Shown: positions 1 through 5,583 of the stretch, in pieces | Layout: each line of letters opens with the position of its first letter | How positions within the stretch are numbered: the first letter of the stretch is position 1 | NCBI GenBank assembly: GCA_003645555.1 | Contig: QNFN01000091.1 | Span: forward strand, 1 to 7,201 | DNA: 7,201 nucleotides | Direction of reading: 5' to 3' | Origin: Gammaproteobacteria bacterium | GTDB taxonomy: Bacteria; Pseudomonadota; Gammaproteobacteria; QNFN01 | The notes under the pieces: generated by a model | What the model was told of the DNA's origin: nothing | What the model saw: only the letters and a program-made list of their open reading frames with translations | Database searches by the model: none | Position numbers and translations under genes: made by a program

Positions 1-2
1 AT

Positions 3-71
3 GCCGGGACCTTCCCGGTCTATCCAGTCACGCGCCCGGACGACCCCGGACACCTGTTAGGGAACCTCTGA
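3..71 (+). CDS. Possible 3' end of a convergent gene, terminating inside the MITE
   Basis: Frame 3 is open from the window edge to a TGA at 69-71. It would encode about 22 residues, including the string TFPVYPVTRPDDPGHLLGN. Most third codon positions are G or C, as in the real genes of this window, and the string looks protein-like. The last few codons and the stop lie within the left terminal repeat of the mobile element that starts at 61, so the insertion may have replaced the original C terminus. No family can be recognised from so short a piece. Frame 1 is also open over the same stretch (to a TAG at 58-60) with similar GC at third positions, so this is only a weak call. Confidence 0.2.
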   Translation, partial: AGTFPVYPVTRPDDPGHLLGNL

Positions 72-220
72 TCCATTCATGAACTCGTATCTGGCGCCCA
101 GAATGTCCAGCTTCATCGTTGCCAAGCTGCGCAATAGCCCGGCTATTACGTGCACTTGGCGCCTCAAATCTGAACATTCTGCATCACCATCTACTTCGCC
201 CAGAATTAATCAGAGGTTCC
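61..220. mobile_element. 160-bp MITE, IS5-family-like, with TTAG target duplication
   Basis: The ends are perfect 12-base inverted repeats, GGAACCTCTGAT at 61-72 and its complement at 209-220. The repeat extends to 18 positions with 16 matches (61-78 against 203-220). Both sides are flanked by the same four bases, TTAG, at 57-60 and 221-224, as expected for a target-site duplication; IS5-family elements typically duplicate YTAR-type tetranucleotides. Inside are further nested inverted repeats: 100-110 with 170-180 (one mismatch), 121-126 with 155-160, and 133-139 with 141-147. The whole element could therefore fold as one long interrupted hairpin. There is no transposase, so it would need one supplied in trans by a related full-length IS. 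It sits 16 bases beyond the ccoP stop codon and could act as a transcription end for the cco operon. The family assignment rests on the duplication and end layout, not on a database match. Confidence 0.8.
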
Positions 221-236
221 TTAGCGCCACTACTGG

Positions 237-1091
237 CTACTGGCCACCGCCCAGACGATGGACATAGACCGCGAGTTTCTTGATCCCGGTCGTGTCCAGG
301 GTGCCGGAAAAAGCAGGCATCTCAGCGCTGCGGGTCTCCGGGTCGGAGGGATCATTTACACCGTGGGTGATGGTTTGACGGATCGCCTCGGGAGTGCCGG
401 CGAAGCGCCAGATCCGGTCGGTCAAATCGGGTGCGCCGATCATCTGGTTGCCCTTGCCATCCATACCGTGGCAGGCGAAGCAGGCGGCCTTACCAGTGAA
501 CAGGACCTTGCCGGCTTCGTGGTCGCGCCCGTCGGCAAGACCGGCCACGTACGTCGTCAGGTCATCAATCTCCTCGGCACTGAACCGTGCGCCGTGGGCC
601 GGCATGATGCCGCGACGGCCATTGGTGATGGTCTCGACGATCTTGCCAATCTCACCACCGTAGAGCCAGGCATCATCGGCTAGCACCGGGTAGCCCGGAT
701 TGCCCTGGCCACCGGCACCAGGACAGGGCGCGCAACGGTCACCGAACAGCACCTTGGCCGAGGCGTCGGTGTAGTTGGCCAACTCACGGTCGGCGAGAAT
801 GGCGGCGGGCTCAAGCTCGGCGATCTTGGCCTCGAACGGCCCGCGGATGGCGTCGAGTTCGGCGACGCTCTCCTTGAACTCACCGATCGAGGTCCAGCCG
901 AGCACGCCCTTGGTGTGGCTACTGACCAGGGGCACCATCGGGTAGAGGATTCCGTAGATGATCACGAAGATCCAGCTGGCATGAAAAGCGATGGTCCACC
1001 AGCGTGGTGGTGGGTTGGTCAGCTCACGCAGATTTTCATCCCAGACGTGGCCGGTGTCCGGGGCGTCATAGGGGTTGGTGTTGTCGGTCAT
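237..1091 (-). CDS. ccoP: cbb3-type cytochrome c oxidase subunit III, dihaem cytochrome c (CcoP)
   Basis: CcoP is the dihaem c subunit of cbb3 oxidase; it takes electrons from soluble cytochrome c or the bc1 complex and passes them through CcoO to CcoN. The 284-residue protein has the family layout: a cytoplasmic N terminus, one membrane segment at about residues 31-55 preceded by PPPRWW, then two periplasmic cytochrome c domains. The second haem motif is normal (CFACH, 204-208) with a probable Met ligand at M258 (AEMPAF). The first reads C120-A-P-C123-P124, so the axial histidine expected at 124 is proline (codon CCT at 722-720); the likely Met partner M163 (GIMPAHG) is present. A CAT to CCT change is one base, so a sequencing error, a rare mutation or a real altered haem site are all possible. 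The C terminus (VHRLGGGQ) is typical and argues the gene is otherwise intact. The ATG overlaps the ccoQ stop (ATGA) and has a GGAG ribosome site 7 bases upstream. Confidence 0.96.
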   Translation of the reverse strand: MTDNTNPYDAPDTGHVWDENLRELTNPPPRWWTIAFHASWIFVIIYGILYPMVPLVSSHTKGVLGWTSIGEFKESVAELDAIRGPFEAKIAELEPAAILADRELANYTDASAKVLFGDRCAPCPGAGGQGNPGYPVLADDAWLYGGEIGKIVETITNGRRGIMPAHGARFSAEEIDDLTTYVAGLADGRDHEAGKVLFTGKAACFACHGMDGKGNQMIGAPDLTDRIWRFAGTPEAIRQTITHGVNDPSDPETRSAEMPAFSGTLDTTGIKKLAVYVHRLGGGQ

Positions 1092-1294
1092 CGCTTGTCT
1101 CCGGACTCGAAAGGCTCGTCATCGAACGGGATGAATCGCTGGGCTTCGAGGCGATCGCGGTTCCTGGGCCTGAGGGCGTAGAAGTAGAGGCCCACCATCA
1201 GCAGGAAGACCACCACGGTCAGGATCGTGCCGACCCAGTCCTGAGGTGTCATCGCCGCCCAGTCGGTAGCGAAATAGTCGCCGAGGCTACTCAC
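1088..1294 (-). CDS. ccoQ: cbb3-type cytochrome c oxidase small subunit IV (CcoQ)
   Basis: CcoQ is a small single-span membrane protein that helps assemble or stabilise the cbb3 complex. I place the start at GTG 1294, which gives 68 residues beginning [12 protein letters not shown]. It has an AGGG-like ribosome site about 6 bases upstream and overlaps the ccoO stop by 8 bases. Another GTG at 1312 would add six residues but lacks a Shine-Dalgarno sequence. The protein has one hydrophobic segment ([22 protein letters not shown]), followed by the basic stretch RPRNRDR and the conserved-looking acidic tail [12 protein letters not shown], as in other CcoQ (FixQ) proteins. Position between ccoO and ccoP, with overlaps on both sides, supports the call more than sequence conservation does. 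The family is usually about 50-70 residues. Confidence 0.87.
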   Translation of the reverse strand: MSSLGDYFATDWAAMTPQDWVGTILTVVVFLLMVGLYFYALRPRNRDRLEAQRFIPFDDEPFESGDKR

Positions 1295-2027
1295 GGTAGT
1301 CCCTGCCTTCACGGAAATTGATCATGGTGCCGAGCACTTGCAGGTAGGCCACCATGGCATCCATCTCGGTCTTGCCCTCGACCAGTGCCGGCGCCGCTTC
1401 GATGTCAGCATCGATGTAGGGCACACCGAGCATGCGCATGGCACGCATTCTGGCCTGCATCCCCGTACCGTCGATGCTGGCCTCGTCAAACCACGGGTAG
1501 CGGGGCATCACCGACTCCGGCACCAACGCACGCGGGTCGCGCAGGTGCTGACGGTGCCACTCGTCGGAGTACTTACCCCCGACCCTGGCCAGGTCCGGCC
1601 CGGTGCGCTTGGAACCCCACTGGAACGGGTGGTCGTACTTCGACTCCACCGCCAGCGAGTAGTGACCGTAGCGCTCTCGCTCGTCACGGAACGGACGGAT
1701 CATCTGCGAGTGACAGAGGTAGCAGCCTTCCCGTTGGTAGACGTCACGCCCGGCCAGCTCGAGTGCACTGTACGGTCGCACGCCTTCACCGGGTTTCCAG
1801 TCGGCCAGCGTCTGACCCTCGCCGCGCTGCCACAGCACATCGGGGAACTTGGCGCTACCATCCGGGTTGCGTGCCGTGTCCTCCATCGTCGAGTCGAGGT
1901 AGAAGAGCGGTACGATCTCGACGATACCGCCGACCGACACCACCAGCGCGACCATCAGCGTCAGCGCCAGGATGTTCTTCTCCATCACCTGCTGGAACTT
2001 GCCCCATCGCGAATTTTCGGTTGCCAT
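1287..2027 (-). CDS. ccoO: cbb3-type cytochrome c oxidase subunit II, monohaem cytochrome c (CcoO)
   Basis: CcoO is the membrane-anchored monohaem cytochrome c of cbb3 oxidase; it passes electrons from CcoP to haem b of CcoN. The 246-residue protein starts [11 protein letters not shown], has a membrane anchor at about residues 19-43, and a periplasmic haem domain with C102-Y-L-C105-H106 followed by [10 protein letters not shown], the family signature. M174 in VMPRYPWF is the expected sixth haem ligand. I chose ATG 2027 over an in-frame upstream start at 2084, because that one lies inside ccoN and because AGAGGA stands 7 bases before 2027, directly after the ccoN stop. Gap to ccoN is 13 bases. 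Length and motifs are normal, with no sign of damage, in contrast to ccoP. Confidence 0.97.
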   Translation of the reverse strand: MATENSRWGKFQQVMEKNILALTLMVALVVSVGGIVEIVPLFYLDSTMEDTARNPDGSAKFPDVLWQRGEGQTLADWKPGEGVRPYSALELAGRDVYQREGCYLCHSQMIRPFRDERERYGHYSLAVESKYDHPFQWGSKRTGPDLARVGGKYSDEWHRQHLRDPRALVPESVMPRYPWFDEASIDGTGMQARMRAMRMLGVPYIDADIEAAPALVEGKTEMDAMVAYLQVLGTMINFREGRDYRE

Positions 2028-2040
2028 GTCGTGATCCTCT

Positions 2041-3477
2041 TCAGGCGTCGGCCGGCACGGTGCCGGTCTCGCCGAGCCGCCCATCGGCGGTCGCTTTGCG
2101 CACCGTCATGACGACGTTGTAGAGCATGATGATCGCGCCGATGACGATGCATGCCCCACCGACCACGCGCATCGCGTAGTAGGGGTGCATCGCTTCGACC
2201 GACTCGGCGAAGGTGTAGGCAAGCGTGCCGTAATCATCGTAGGCCCTCCACATCAGCCCCTGCATGATCCCTGAGACCCACATCGCGACGATGTAGATAC
2301 AGGTGCCGATGGTGGTCAGCCAGAAGTGCACGTTGACCAGCCTGGTCGAGTACATCTCGGTGTTCCAGAGCCGGGTCACCATGTGATAGAGCGCACCGAC
2401 CGCGACCATCAGCACCCAGCCCAGCGCCCCTGAGTGGACATGGCCAATGGTCCAGTCGGTGTAGTGCGATAGCGCATTGACCGATTTCAGCGACATCACC
2501 GGCCCCTCGAAGGTCGACATTGCATAACAGGCGAGGGAGGCGATCATGAAGCGCAGCACGTAGTCGGTGCGCAGTTTGTCCCACGCCCCACTCAGCGTCA
2601 TCATGCCGTTGATCGCCCCGCCCCACGACGGGATGATCATCGCCAGCGAAATCCCCGCGCCGAGTGAACCGGTCCAGTCAGGCAGCGCCGTGTAGTGGAG
2701 GTGGTGCGCGCCGAGCCAGACGTAACCGAACATCAGTGCCCAGAAGTGAACCACTGACAGCCGGTAGGAGTAGATCGGCCGATTGGCCTGCTTCGGCACG
2801 AAGTAATACATGATGCCGAGGAAGCCGGCGGTCAGGTAGAAACCGACGGCGTTATGGCCCCACCACCACTGGATCATCGCATCCTGCACCCCCGAGAATA
2901 TCGAGTAAGACTTGAACAGCGACACCGGGACGGCCAGCGAATTGACCACGTGCAGATAGGTGATCATCACCAACATGCCGAGGAAGAACCAGTTCGACAC
3001 GTAGATGTGCGACGACTTCCGGATAGAGATGGTCATGACGAAATTGAACAGGTAGCTGAGCCAGACCACCGCGATCAGGATGTCGACCGGCCATTCGAGC
3101 TCGGCGTACTCCTTGGCCTGGGTCAGGCCCAGCGGCAGCGTGATCACCGCCAGCACGATCACCAGGTTCCAGCCCCAGAAGGTGAACCAGGCCATCTTCG
3201 AACTCCACAGCGCGGTACCGCAGGTCCGCTGCACGCTATAGAACGAGGTGCCCATCAGCGTGCAGCCACCAAACGCAAAAATCACGGCGTTGGTGTGCAG
3301 CGGACGCAGCCTGCCGAAGCTTAGATAGGGACTGTCGAGATTCAGGGCCGGCCAGGCCAGTTCGGCGGCAATGTAGACGCCGACCAGCGTCCCGACAACG
3401 AGGTAGACGACGGCCATGATCGAGAACCAGCGGATGACGTCGAAGTCATAGGTTCTCTCGCTTTGTTGGTAATCCAC
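2041..3477 (-). CDS. ccoN: cbb3-type cytochrome c oxidase catalytic subunit I (CcoN)
   Basis: CcoN is the catalytic subunit of the cbb3 (C-family haem-copper) oxidase, reducing oxygen to water at the haem b3-CuB centre and pumping protons across the inner membrane. The 478-residue protein has about twelve membrane helices. Visible ligands are H61 (RPLHTNAV) and H348 for low-spin haem b, H346 (TIGHVHSG) for haem b3, and H208 ([11 protein letters not shown]), H258 and H259 ([11 protein letters not shown]) for CuB. Y252 (FGYVWLG) is in the right place for the His-Tyr cross-link of C-family oxidases, and E324 (STFEGPVMS) matches the conserved proton-path glutamate. All key residues are present. 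The start is GTG at 3477-3475, with GAGGAA 7 bases upstream; the tail [18 protein letters not shown] is typical. First gene of ccoNOQP, read from the FNR/ANR-type promoter upstream. No accessory genes (ccoGHIS) lie within the window. Confidence 0.98.
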   Translation of the reverse strand: MDYQQSERTYDFDVIRWFSIMAVVYLVVGTLVGVYIAAELAWPALNLDSPYLSFGRLRPLHTNAVIFAFGGCTLMGTSFYSVQRTCGTALWSSKMAWFTFWGWNLVIVLAVITLPLGLTQAKEYAELEWPVDILIAVVWLSYLFNFVMTISIRKSSHIYVSNWFFLGMLVMITYLHVVNSLAVPVSLFKSYSIFSGVQDAMIQWWWGHNAVGFYLTAGFLGIMYYFVPKQANRPIYSYRLSVVHFWALMFGYVWLGAHHLHYTALPDWTGSLGAGISLAMIIPSWGGAINGMMTLSGAWDKLRTDYVLRFMIASLACYAMSTFEGPVMSLKSVNALSHYTDWTIGHVHSGALGWVLMVAVGALYHMVTRLWNTEMYSTRLVNVHFWLTTIGTCIYIVAMWVSGIMQGLMWRAYDDYGTLAYTFAESVEAMHPYYAMRVVGGACIVIGAIIMLYNVVMTVRKATADGRLGETGTVPADA

Positions 3478-3595
3478 AGGGCTGTTCCTCGGTCAGGGTG
3501 CGGGCACTTGAATCTTGCGCCCCTGGGCGGACCGGCAAGGGTGGCGGGCGATGGCGGTTCGGTCCACTGAAGGTGTGGTTTGGGCATCCATGCTG

Positions 3596-3644
3596 TCGTG
3601 AAATATAGCCTTTCCATATGGAATTACCATCTGATCCAGGTCAA
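3596..3644 (-). promoter_or_regulatory. FNR/ANR-type class II promoter of ccoNOQP
   Basis: On the minus strand TTGAC-CTGG-ATCAG (3644-3631) matches 8 of the 10 fixed positions of the FNR/ANR site TTGAT-N4-ATCAA. A good -10 element, TATATT, lies at 3607-3602. If transcription starts at about 3596 the box is centred at -41.5, the standard position for class II activation by FNR-like proteins. There is no recognisable -35 hexamer, as expected of an activator-dependent promoter. The leader before the ccoN GTG would be about 119 bases. Known cco/fix operons in proteobacteria are often under ANR, FNR or FixK control, which fits. The start site itself is inferred, not observed. Confidence 0.72.
3612..3623. 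repeat. Perfect 12-bp palindrome between the FNR box and the -10
   Basis: TTCCATATGGAA is a perfect palindrome. Relative to the proposed cco start at 3596 it spans about -27 to -16, between the activator site and the -10 element. It stands out as AT-rich in a GC-rich window. It could be the operator of a repressor or second regulator, or simply a chance palindrome; no known regulator is recognised. Confidence 0.5.
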
Positions 3645-3645
3645 T

Positions 3646-3660
3646 TACTGCGGTGCAGTA
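3646..3660. repeat. 15-bp dyad next to the FNR box (TACTGC-GGT-GCAGTA)
   Basis: Two perfect 6-base arms, 3646-3651 and 3655-3660, are separated by GGT. The dyad begins one base beyond the FNR/ANR-like box and lies between the two divergent promoters. It may be a protein-binding site for either cco or metK, but it matches no regulator motif I can name with confidence. Confidence 0.4.
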
Positions 3661-3692
3661 TGGCGCCAGGCAGCCCTCGGACTGGGTCAGGA

Positions 3693-3720
3693 TGCCGCAA
3701 GCGCCCTTGGACGGTACAAT
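3693..3720 (+). promoter_or_regulatory. Candidate metK promoter (weak -35)
   Basis: TACAAT at 3715-3720 is a good -10 hexamer, 60 bases before the metK ATG. The sequence 16-17 bases upstream (TGCCGC at 3693-3698) is a poor -35. A start near 3727 would give a leader of about 54 bases containing a small hairpin, GCACC at 3746-3750 with GGTGC at 3755-3759, just before the ribosome site AAGGA (3766-3770). No SAM-binding riboswitch fold was recognised here. Confidence 0.3.
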
Positions 3721-3780
3721 AATCGGCTTTGGCTTTGAGAAAGACGCACCATCCGGTGCCATAACAAGGATGAACGCAGC

Positions 3781-4950
3781 ATGAGCGACACCTCTCTATT
3801 CACCTCCGAGTCGGTCTCCGAGGGCCACCCTGACAAAATGGCCGACCAGATTTCCGACGCGGTGCTCGACGCCATCCTGCGCCTCGACCCCAATCCGGGT
3901 AACGCGCGCGTTGCCTGCGAAACGATGATCAAGACCGGCGCCGTGATTCTCGCGGGAGAAGTATCAACAGAAGCCTGGGTCGACCTCGACGAACTGGTGC
4001 GCGAGGTGGTCTGCGACATCGGCTACACCAGCTCGGATGTCGGCTTCGACGGTTCGACCTGTGCGGTGATGTCGCTGATCGGCAAGCAGTCGAGCGACAT
4101 CGCCCAGGGCGTCGACCGGCAGAGCGCGGAGGAACAGGGGGCCGGCGACCAGGGCCTGATGTTCGGTTACGCCACCGACGAAACCGACGTCCTGATGCCG
4201 GCACCGATCACCTACGCCCACCGCCTGGTGGAGCGCCAGTCGGAAATGCGCAAGAAGAACGTGCTGCCCTGGCTGCGGCCCGACGCCAAGAGCCAGGTCA
4301 CCTTCCGCTATGATGATGGCCGGATCGCCGGGATCGACGCGGTGGTGCTCTCCACCCAGCACGACCCCGACATCGACCAGGCCCACCTGCACGAGGCGGT
4401 GATGGAGAACATCATCCTGCCGGTGTTGCCGGCCGAATGGCTGCATGCCGACACCAAGTACCACATCAATCCGACCGGTTCATTCATCATCGGCGGCCCG
4501 GTCGGCGACTGCGGCCTGACCGGTCGCAAAATCATCGTCGACACCTACGGCGGCATGGCCCGCCATGGCGGTGGCGCCTTCTCCGGCAAGGACCCGTCCA
4601 AGGTCGACCGCTCGGCTGCCTACGCCGGCCGCTACGTGGCCAAGAACATCGTCGCCGCCGGCCTCGCCGCGCGCTGCGAGATCCAGATCTCCTACGCCAT
4701 CGGCGTGGCCGAACCGACCTCGATCAGCATCGATACTTTCGGCACGGCCAAGGTCCCGGAAGAGCGGATCGCCCAGCTGGTACGTGAGCACTTCGACCTG
4801 CGCCCCTGGGGCATCCTGCAGATGCTCGACCTGGTCAAGCCGATCTACCGCAAAACCGCTGCCTACGGTCACTTCGGCCGCGAGGAGCCGGAATTCGGCT
4901 GGGAGCGGACCGACCGGGCCGCGGCGCTGCGCGACGCCGCCGGTCTCTGA
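3781..4950 (+). CDS. metK: S-adenosylmethionine synthase (methionine adenosyltransferase)
   Basis: MetK condenses methionine and ATP into SAM, releasing phosphate and pyrophosphate in the cytoplasm; it works as a tetramer. The 389-residue length is normal for the bacterial family. Signature features are GHPDK (15-19, with H16 and the magnesium ligand D18), the GAGDQG motif (120-125), and the glycine-rich phosphate-binding segment [19 protein letters not shown] (263-281) with K270, K274 and D276. The start ATG has AAGGA 10 bases upstream. A four-codon reading frame (ATG at 3770) ends in a TGA that overlaps this ATG as ATGA, so weak coupling is possible, though that upstream ATG abuts the ribosome site. 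It is followed 35 bases later by the small cytochrome gene and then ahcY and metF, which places it with the other genes of the activated-methyl cycle. No damage is visible. Confidence 0.98.
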   Translation: MSDTSLFTSESVSEGHPDKMADQISDAVLDAILRLDPNPGNARVACETMIKTGAVILAGEVSTEAWVDLDELVREVVCDIGYTSSDVGFDGSTCAVMSLIGKQSSDIAQGVDRQSAEEQGAGDQGLMFGYATDETDVLMPAPITYAHRLVERQSEMRKKNVLPWLRPDAKSQVTFRYDDGRIAGIDAVVLSTQHDPDIDQAHLHEAVMENIILPVLPAEWLHADTKYHINPTGSFIIGGPVGDCGLTGRKIIVDTYGGMARHGGGAFSGKDPSKVDRSAAYAGRYVAKNIVAAGLAARCEIQISYAIGVAEPTSISIDTFGTAKVPEERIAQLVREHFDLRPWGILQMLDLVKPIYRKTAAYGHFGREEPEFGWERTDRAAALRDAAGL

Positions 4951-4985
4951 CCGCCAGGCCGGCGCTCATCACAAGGCAGGAAGCC

Positions 4986-5370
4986 ATGCAGCATGGCAAG
5001 CACTTCAGCATCAACGCCCCCTCCGGGCTCTCCCGACCCTGCTGGTCGCGGGCAGCCTGCTCGCCGGTTGCCAGACGGTCCCAGTCAGCAGGAGGCCGAG
5101 AAACAGGGCGGTTCGCCGGAGATAATCCGGCTGCTGCGCAAGAACGACTGCTTCAAGTGCCATACCGTCGATCGCGACAAGGATGGTCCGTCGTACCAGT
5201 CTGTCGCCGAGAAATACAAGGACCACCCCGATCCCCGGGAGTCCCTGTTCGAGCACCTGACCTCCAGCCCGACGATCACTGTCAACCGTAAGGAGGAGGC
5301 GCATGTCTCGTTCAAGACCACCGACACCCAGGAAATCATGAACGTCGTCGACTGGATCCTCAGCAACTGA
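4986..5370 (+). CDS. Lipoprotein-like monohaem class I cytochrome c, frame broken twice near the N terminus
   Basis: The haem domain is clear in the frame of 5370: C-F-K-C-H at 5149-5163, then TVDRDKDGPSYQSVAEKYKD and a C-terminal helix ending VVDWILSN, as in short periplasmic class I cytochromes c. The N-terminal part is split over three frames. ATG 4986, with AAGG about 9 bases upstream, reads MQHGKHFSINAP; a different frame reads ALPTLLVAGSLLAGC, a textbook lipoprotein signal with lipobox LAGC; the third frame carries QQEAEKQGG and the haem domain. Adding one C to the run at 5017-5021 and one C to the run at 5080-5082 joins all three into a protein of normal form with the lipidated Cys at residue 29. 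So this is probably an intact membrane-tethered cytochrome with two base-calling errors, or else a recent pseudogene. An uninterrupted reading from ATG 4993 is possible but has no export signal, which haem attachment needs. No methionine ligand is obvious; the His in EEAHVSF is a candidate sixth ligand. Electron partner unknown. Confidence 0.75.
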
Positions 5371-5409
5371 CCCATTGACCGCCGTCGGCTTTCCCGCCGT
5401 GCGAGACGC

Positions 5410-5438
5410 TACACCTTCGATCCGCCGGCGGCTATAAT
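5410..5438 (+). promoter_or_regulatory. Sigma70-type promoter of ahcY-metF
   Basis: A consensus -10, TATAAT, lies at 5433-5438. The -35 candidate TACACC (5410-5415) is weak, with a 17-base spacer. Transcription should start at about 5444-5447, immediately before the first stem of the riboswitch at 5448, so the aptamer would sit at the very 5' end of the transcript. Identical GCCGGC blocks (5424-5429 and 5439-5444) flank the -10. Confidence 0.65.
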
Positions 5439-5447
5439 GCCGGCCCT

Positions 5448-5512
5448 GTCCGAGGAGCGCTGCAAGGCGGTCGTTTACCGACACCCCAGGCTCGGACCTG
5501 AACTGCGCTCAC
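5448..5512 (+). promoter_or_regulatory. SAH riboswitch (aptamer) upstream of ahcY
   Basis: The conserved core of the SAH riboswitch is present: CCGAGGAGCGCTGCAA (5450-5465), CCCAGGCTCGG (5485-5495) and a downstream GCGCTCAC (5505-5512). Stem P1 pairs GTCCGAG (5448-5454) with CTCGGAC (5491-5497), seven perfect pairs. The pseudoknot pairs GAGCGC (5455-5460) with GCGCTC (5505-5510), six perfect pairs. A variable hairpin forms from 5470-5473 and 5479-5482 with a TTTAC loop. This class binds S-adenosylhomocysteine, discriminates against SAM, and is known upstream of ahcY, metF and metH in proteobacteria, where it turns expression on. Its location before ahcY matches exactly. Confidence 0.93.
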
Positions 5513-5548
5513 CGCAACCCCGTGCCGGACACGGGACGCCGGTGAGCG
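5506..5548 (+). promoter_or_regulatory. Riboswitch expression platform: competing stem-loop
   Basis: CGCTCACCG (5506-5514) is perfectly complementary over nine bases to CGGTGAGCG (5540-5548), and encloses a second hairpin, CCCGTG (5519-5524) with CACGGG (5530-5535). The left arm contains five of the six bases of the 3' pseudoknot strand, so the stem and the ligand-bound aptamer are mutually exclusive. This suggests that without SAH the long stem forms and lowers expression. No U-run follows, so it does not look like an ordinary intrinsic terminator, and the ahcY ribosome site GGAG (5573-5576) is outside the stem. A short GACGT/ACGTC stem (5548-5552 with 5565-5569) could stack on it next to the ribosome site. 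The mechanism is inferred. Confidence 0.6.
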
Positions 5549-5583
5549 ACGTCCCCCCGGCCACACGTCAATGGAGCAACACC

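Noticed and set aside
4..18. Hairpin CCGGGA-CCT-TCCCGG as the terminator of the cco operon
   Set aside because: There is no T-run on the plus side, and on the minus strand the sequence that would carry it lies outside the window, so it cannot be judged.
1338..2122. Two open frames of about 250 codons on the plus strand opposite ccoO and ccoN
   Set aside because: Rich in Arg, His and Pro with no recognisable domain, antisense to clear ccoO; typical shadow frames.
3493..3591. Small upstream reading frame of 32 codons in the ccoN leader (minus strand, starting ATG 3591)
   Set aside because: No ribosome site, starts only a few bases after the predicted transcript start, and its third-position GC is lower than in the real genes.
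3721..3780. A SAM-responsive riboswitch in front of metK
   Set aside because: Only a five-pair hairpin (3746-3759) is visible; no conserved core of a SAM-I, SAM-II or SAM/SAH class was recognised.
4565..5125. A separate 186-codon gene overlapping metK and the cytochrome
   Set aside because: Its first part is an alternative frame of metK. Only the stretch around ALPTLLVAGSLLAGC is meaningful, and it belongs to the frame-broken cytochrome gene.
5371..5432. Intrinsic terminator between the cytochrome gene and the ahcY promoter
   Set aside because: Only short GC-rich self-complementary bits and no stem followed by a T-run; readthrough from metK into ahcY cannot be excluded.
5437..5583. N-terminal extension of ahcY from ATG 5437 (49 extra residues)
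   Set aside because: That ATG lies within the -10 element and the extension would translate the riboswitch; ATG 5584 has a proper ribosome site and gives the normal family N terminus.
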